Assembly: GCA_030418545.1 (NCBI GenBank)
Contig: QAIB01000015.1
Location: 36,333 to 100,332 of the forward strand
Origin: Xenophilus aerolatus
GTDB taxonomy: Bacteria > Pseudomonadota > Gammaproteobacteria > Burkholderiales > Burkholderiaceae_C
DNA: 64,000 nt
Reading direction: 5' to 3'
Each line of letters opens with the position of its first letter. Position 1 is the stretch's first letter. The translations under genes were made by a program, and so were the position numbers. The notes under the pieces were generated by a model. That model was not told the DNA's origin and searched no databases. It was given only the letters and a program-made list of their open reading frames with translations. Positions 61,864 through 64,000 of the stretch are shown piece after piece.

Positions 61864-63135
61864 CTAACGCTCTTTGCGCAGGAAGAGGCGCGAGACGGCC
61901 TGCGCCGTCTGCTGGCGCGCTTCGGCGTCGCCGGCATGCAGCTCGGCCAGGGTGCCGTGCAGCATCTTCTGCGTGAGGCCGCGCGCCAGGGCTTCGAGCA
62001 CGGCGTCGACGGATTCGCCTTTGGCCAGCAGCTTGCGGGCGCGCGCCAGTTCGGCGTTGCGCCAGTCCTCGGCCTGGGCGTTGAGCTGCTGGATCAGCGG
62101 CACGGTGCCACGCTGGTCCAGCCAGTGCATGAAGCTCTGCACGCCGGCGTCGATGATCGTCTCGGCCTGGGCCACGGCCGCCTGGCGGCTGGCCTCGCCC
62201 TGGCGCACCACGTGGGCCAGGTCGTCGACGGTGTAGAGGTACACGTCTTCGAGCGCCTTGACCTCGGGCTCGATGTCGCGCGGCACGGCCAGGTCGACCA
62301 TGAACATCGGGCGGTGCTTGCGGGTCTTGAGGGCGCGTTCCACCGCGCCCAGGCCGATCAGCGGCAGCGTGCTGGCGGTGCAGCTGACGACGATGTCGAA
62401 CTCGGCCAGGCGCGCGGGCAGGTCCGCGAGGCGCATCGCCTCGGCGCCGAAGCGCGTGGCCAGCTTCTCGCCGCGCTCCAGCGTGCGGTTGGCGATGACG
62501 ATCTTGGCGGGTTGCCGCGCTGCGAAGTGGGTGGCGGCCAGGTCGATCATCTCGCCGGCACCGACGAAGAGGACGCGCGTGGCCTTGAGGTCTTCGAAGA
62601 GCTGGCCGGCCAGGCGCACCGCCGCGGCCGCCATGCTGATGGAGTGCGCCCCGATCTCGGTGGCGGTGCGCACTTCCTTGGCCACCGAGAAGGAGCGCTG
62701 GAACAGCTGGTTGAGCGTGCTGCCCAGTGCCCCGGCGGTCTCGGCGGCGCGCACCGCGTCCTTCATCTGGCCGAGGATCTGCGCCTCGCCCAGCACCATC
62801 GAGTCGAGCCCGCTGGCGACGCGGAAGGCGTGGCGCGCCGCCTGATCGCCCGTCAGCGTGTAGGCATGCGAGCGCAACAGCGCGGGCGACACGCCGCCGC
62901 TCTCGGCCAGCCAGCCCACGGTGTGGTCCAGCGCGGCGTGCTCGGCGGCGCAGTAGATCTCGGTGCGGTTGCAGGTCGAGAGGATGGCCGCTTCCACCTC
63001 GGGGTGGTGCGCGGCGCCGACCGAGCGGCGCAGGCTTTGCAGCGTGGGGGCGATCTGGTCGAGGGCGAACGCGAAACGACCGCGCAGATCGAGCGGCGCG
63101 GTCGTGTGGTTCAAGCCGAGGGCCCAGACTGCCAT
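61864..63135 (-). CDS. hemA: Glutamyl-tRNA reductase HemA
   Basis: A 423-residue NADPH enzyme, first step of tetrapyrrole synthesis. The catalytic Cys55 is in [20 protein letters not shown] and the NADPH-fold [13 protein letters not shown] are conserved. A perfect -10 TATAAT lies on the minus strand at 63149-63144, 9 bases upstream of the ATG, which would make the message almost leaderless; no -35 was found, so this is tentative. In convergent/divergent context: divergent from a small membrane-protein gene. Confidence 0.97.
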   Translation of the reverse strand: MAVWALGLNHTTAPLDLRGRFAFALDQIAPTLQSLRRSVGAAHHPEVEAAILSTCNRTEIYCAAEHAALDHTVGWLAESGGVSPALLRSHAYTLTGDQAARHAFRVASGLDSMVLGEAQILGQMKDAVRAAETAGALGSTLNQLFQRSFSVAKEVRTATEIGAHSISMAAAAVRLAGQLFEDLKATRVLFVGAGEMIDLAATHFAARQPAKIVIANRTLERGEKLATRFGAEAMRLADLPARLAEFDIVVSCTASTLPLIGLGAVERALKTRKHRPMFMVDLAVPRDIEPEVKALEDVYLYTVDDLAHVVRQGEASRQAAVAQAETIIDAGVQSFMHWLDQRGTVPLIQQLNAQAEDWRNAELARARKLLAKGESVDAVLEALARGLTQKMLHGTLAELHAGDAEARQQTAQAVSRLFLRKER

Positions 63136-63237
63136 AGCCTGCGATTATAAAATTCGCCGCCGCGATGGGTCTGTGCGCTGCAGCATGCCCCTGGGCCGTC
63201 GCTGCGGCAGGCGGCGCGCGGACCTCTCGCTTGCGCC

Positions 63238-63516
63238 ATGTCCGCCTTCCAACTCCTCAACCACCTCTTCAATTTCGTGCTGCCTGCGCTGGCGCTGGCG
63301 GTCGTGCTTGCGCTCGGTGCGCGGGTTCTGATGAAGAAAGGCGCGGGGGCGCCCGGGCTGTGGGCGCAGGTAGCTATCAATTTCGTAGCTGGGGTGGTGG
63401 TGCTGATGGGCGGGTTGGTGGTCGCGGGGAGGGATGGGCGGATCGGGACCTATGCGGTGTTGGTGGTGGTGTGTGGGACGGTGCAGTGGGGGGTGATGAG
63501 GGGGTGGAAGCGCTAG
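63238..63516 (+). CDS. Small membrane protein of unknown function
   Basis: A 92-residue protein with three hydrophobic segments (LFNFVLPALALAVVLALGARVLM; VAINFVAGVVVLMGGLVVAG; GTYAVLVVVCGTVQWGVM) and a short basic end. Homologs of this size often follow hemA in Comamonadaceae. The second segment is coded by a GCTA-N9-TAGC repeat core (63373-63389). No function is known. Confidence 0.65.
   Translation: MSAFQLLNHLFNFVLPALALAVVLALGARVLMKKGAGAPGLWAQVAINFVAGVVVLMGGLVVAGRDGRIGTYAVLVVVCGTVQWGVMRGWKR
63373..63389. repeat. GCTA-N9-TAGC core, copy 7, inside a coding sequence
   Basis: GCTATCAATTTCGTAGC, lacking the GC-rich tail of other copies. In frame it encodes part of the second membrane segment of the small protein at 63238. 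Confidence 0.7.
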
Positions 63517-64000
63517 CTTTCTTTTTTGGCGCTGCTTGGGGTTGATGCGCAGGAGCCGGGATGTGCGCCCGGCGGCGCACCTACTTTCTTTTGCTTCGCC
63601 AAAAGAAAGTAGGCAAAGAAAAGGCGACCCTGCTGGCTGCGACCCTTCGCTTCGCTACGGGCGACCTGCGACGCGACGCTGGCGGGGTGCGCTGCAGAAC
63701 TCGCTGCGTTCACTGCGTTCACTTCGCTCGGACAGCTGCAGCGAGTCAGTTCACGAAGCAGCTGTTGCCGCACGCGGCACAGCTGCCACCCCGCCATCGC
63801 CGCGTCGCAGGCGCATCCAGAAGGGACCCACCAGAACGGGCCATCGCTTCGCTCGGCCCCCGGAAAAACACCAAAGAAGGACAAGGCTGCGCAGCAGCCT
63901 TGTTGACCCTGGGTCCCCTCTGTATGCGCCGAGGAGCGCAGCGGCTGGCGGATCAGGGCTCGCGATTGTTTGAGCGAAGCGAGTTCGAGCGAGACCCCGC
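63517..64000. repeat. Non-coding repetitive mosaic at the window end, with a strong hairpin
   Basis: No credible gene. A perfect 14-bp hairpin CCTACTTTCTTTTG (63580-63593) / CAAAAGAAAGTAGG (63600-63613), loop CTTCGC, could end transcription of the small gene. A second, longer imperfect inverted repeat pairs ~63661-63690 with ~63786-63812 (CACCCCGCC / GGCGGGGTG within it), and short tandem TTCACTGCG-like repeats lie between. Two frames of 120-145 codons across it are made of the palindromes and have no codon or family support. Confidence 0.7.

Noticed and set aside
63513..63973. Two overlapping frames of 120-145 codons in the terminal region
   Set aside because: They are translations of palindromic repeat sequence, one on each strand, with no ribosome site or family.

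Overview
The window looks like chromosomal DNA from a high-GC betaproteobacterium, most likely a member of the Comamonadaceae (Variovorax/Acidovorax-like). Evidence: dense coding at roughly two-thirds G+C, betaproteobacterial gene orders (pilB-pilC-pilD-coaE, rplU-rpmA-obgE, rpfE-recJ, lolC-lolD, hemA-prfA-prmC-grxD), and several families of short dispersed intergenic repeats. The genus call is inference. No phage, transposase, plasmid gene or CRISPR array was seen.

Layout. 0-9.3 kb: a redox/oxygen signalling block with two Crp/Fnr-type regulators (the second carries the Cys ligands of an FNR iron-sulfur cluster), two PAS-GAF hybrid histidine kinases, an OmpR-type regulator, a flavodoxin-like protein and a lipoprotein HtrA-type protease. 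Three FNR-like boxes lie ahead of its genes. 9.4-14.3 kb: two TetR systems, each with visible palindromic operators; one faces a conserved hypothetical gene, the other an MFS exporter/SDR operon that begins with a short upstream ORF. 14.4-26.3 kb: a urease operon (ureA-ureJ-ureB-ureC-GNAT-ureE-ureF-ureG, no ureD in the window) behind a -24/-12 sigma-54 promoter. Divergent from it are a large NCS1-permease/histidine-kinase/receiver fusion and a LuxR-type response regulator.

26.4-39.4 kb: ChaC, a tripartite tricarboxylate permease pair (tctBA without tctC) with a two-component system, recJ-rpfE, lolCD, a D-serine dehydratase-like PLP enzyme, a PPC-domain protein, yacG and zapD. 39.5-43.4 kb: a polysaccharide O-acetylation cassette (one MBOAT protein and two AlgX/AlgJ-like SGNH proteins) lying between coaE and zapD, which are usually adjacent. 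43.5-48.0 kb: coaE and type IV pilus genes pilD, pilC, pilB. 48.1-63.1 kb: housekeeping genes: tRNA-Pro(CGG), ispB, rplU-rpmA-obgE, proB, a CNP1-family protein, rppH, proS, a lytic transglycosylase, a CorC/CNNM-type protein, an AAA ATPase, a cupin, grxD, prmC, prfA and hemA. The last ~480 bp are a repetitive mosaic without a credible gene.

Main threads. (1) An integrated nitrogen/urea module: sigma-54 promoter, NtrC-like site, urease, nickel permease and a transporter-fused sensor kinase facing the operon. (2) An FNR-controlled signalling block. (3) At least three families of short dispersed repeats, some of which have been captured by protein-coding genes: the kinase receiver domain, the ends of recJ, and the ends of rpfE and chaC.
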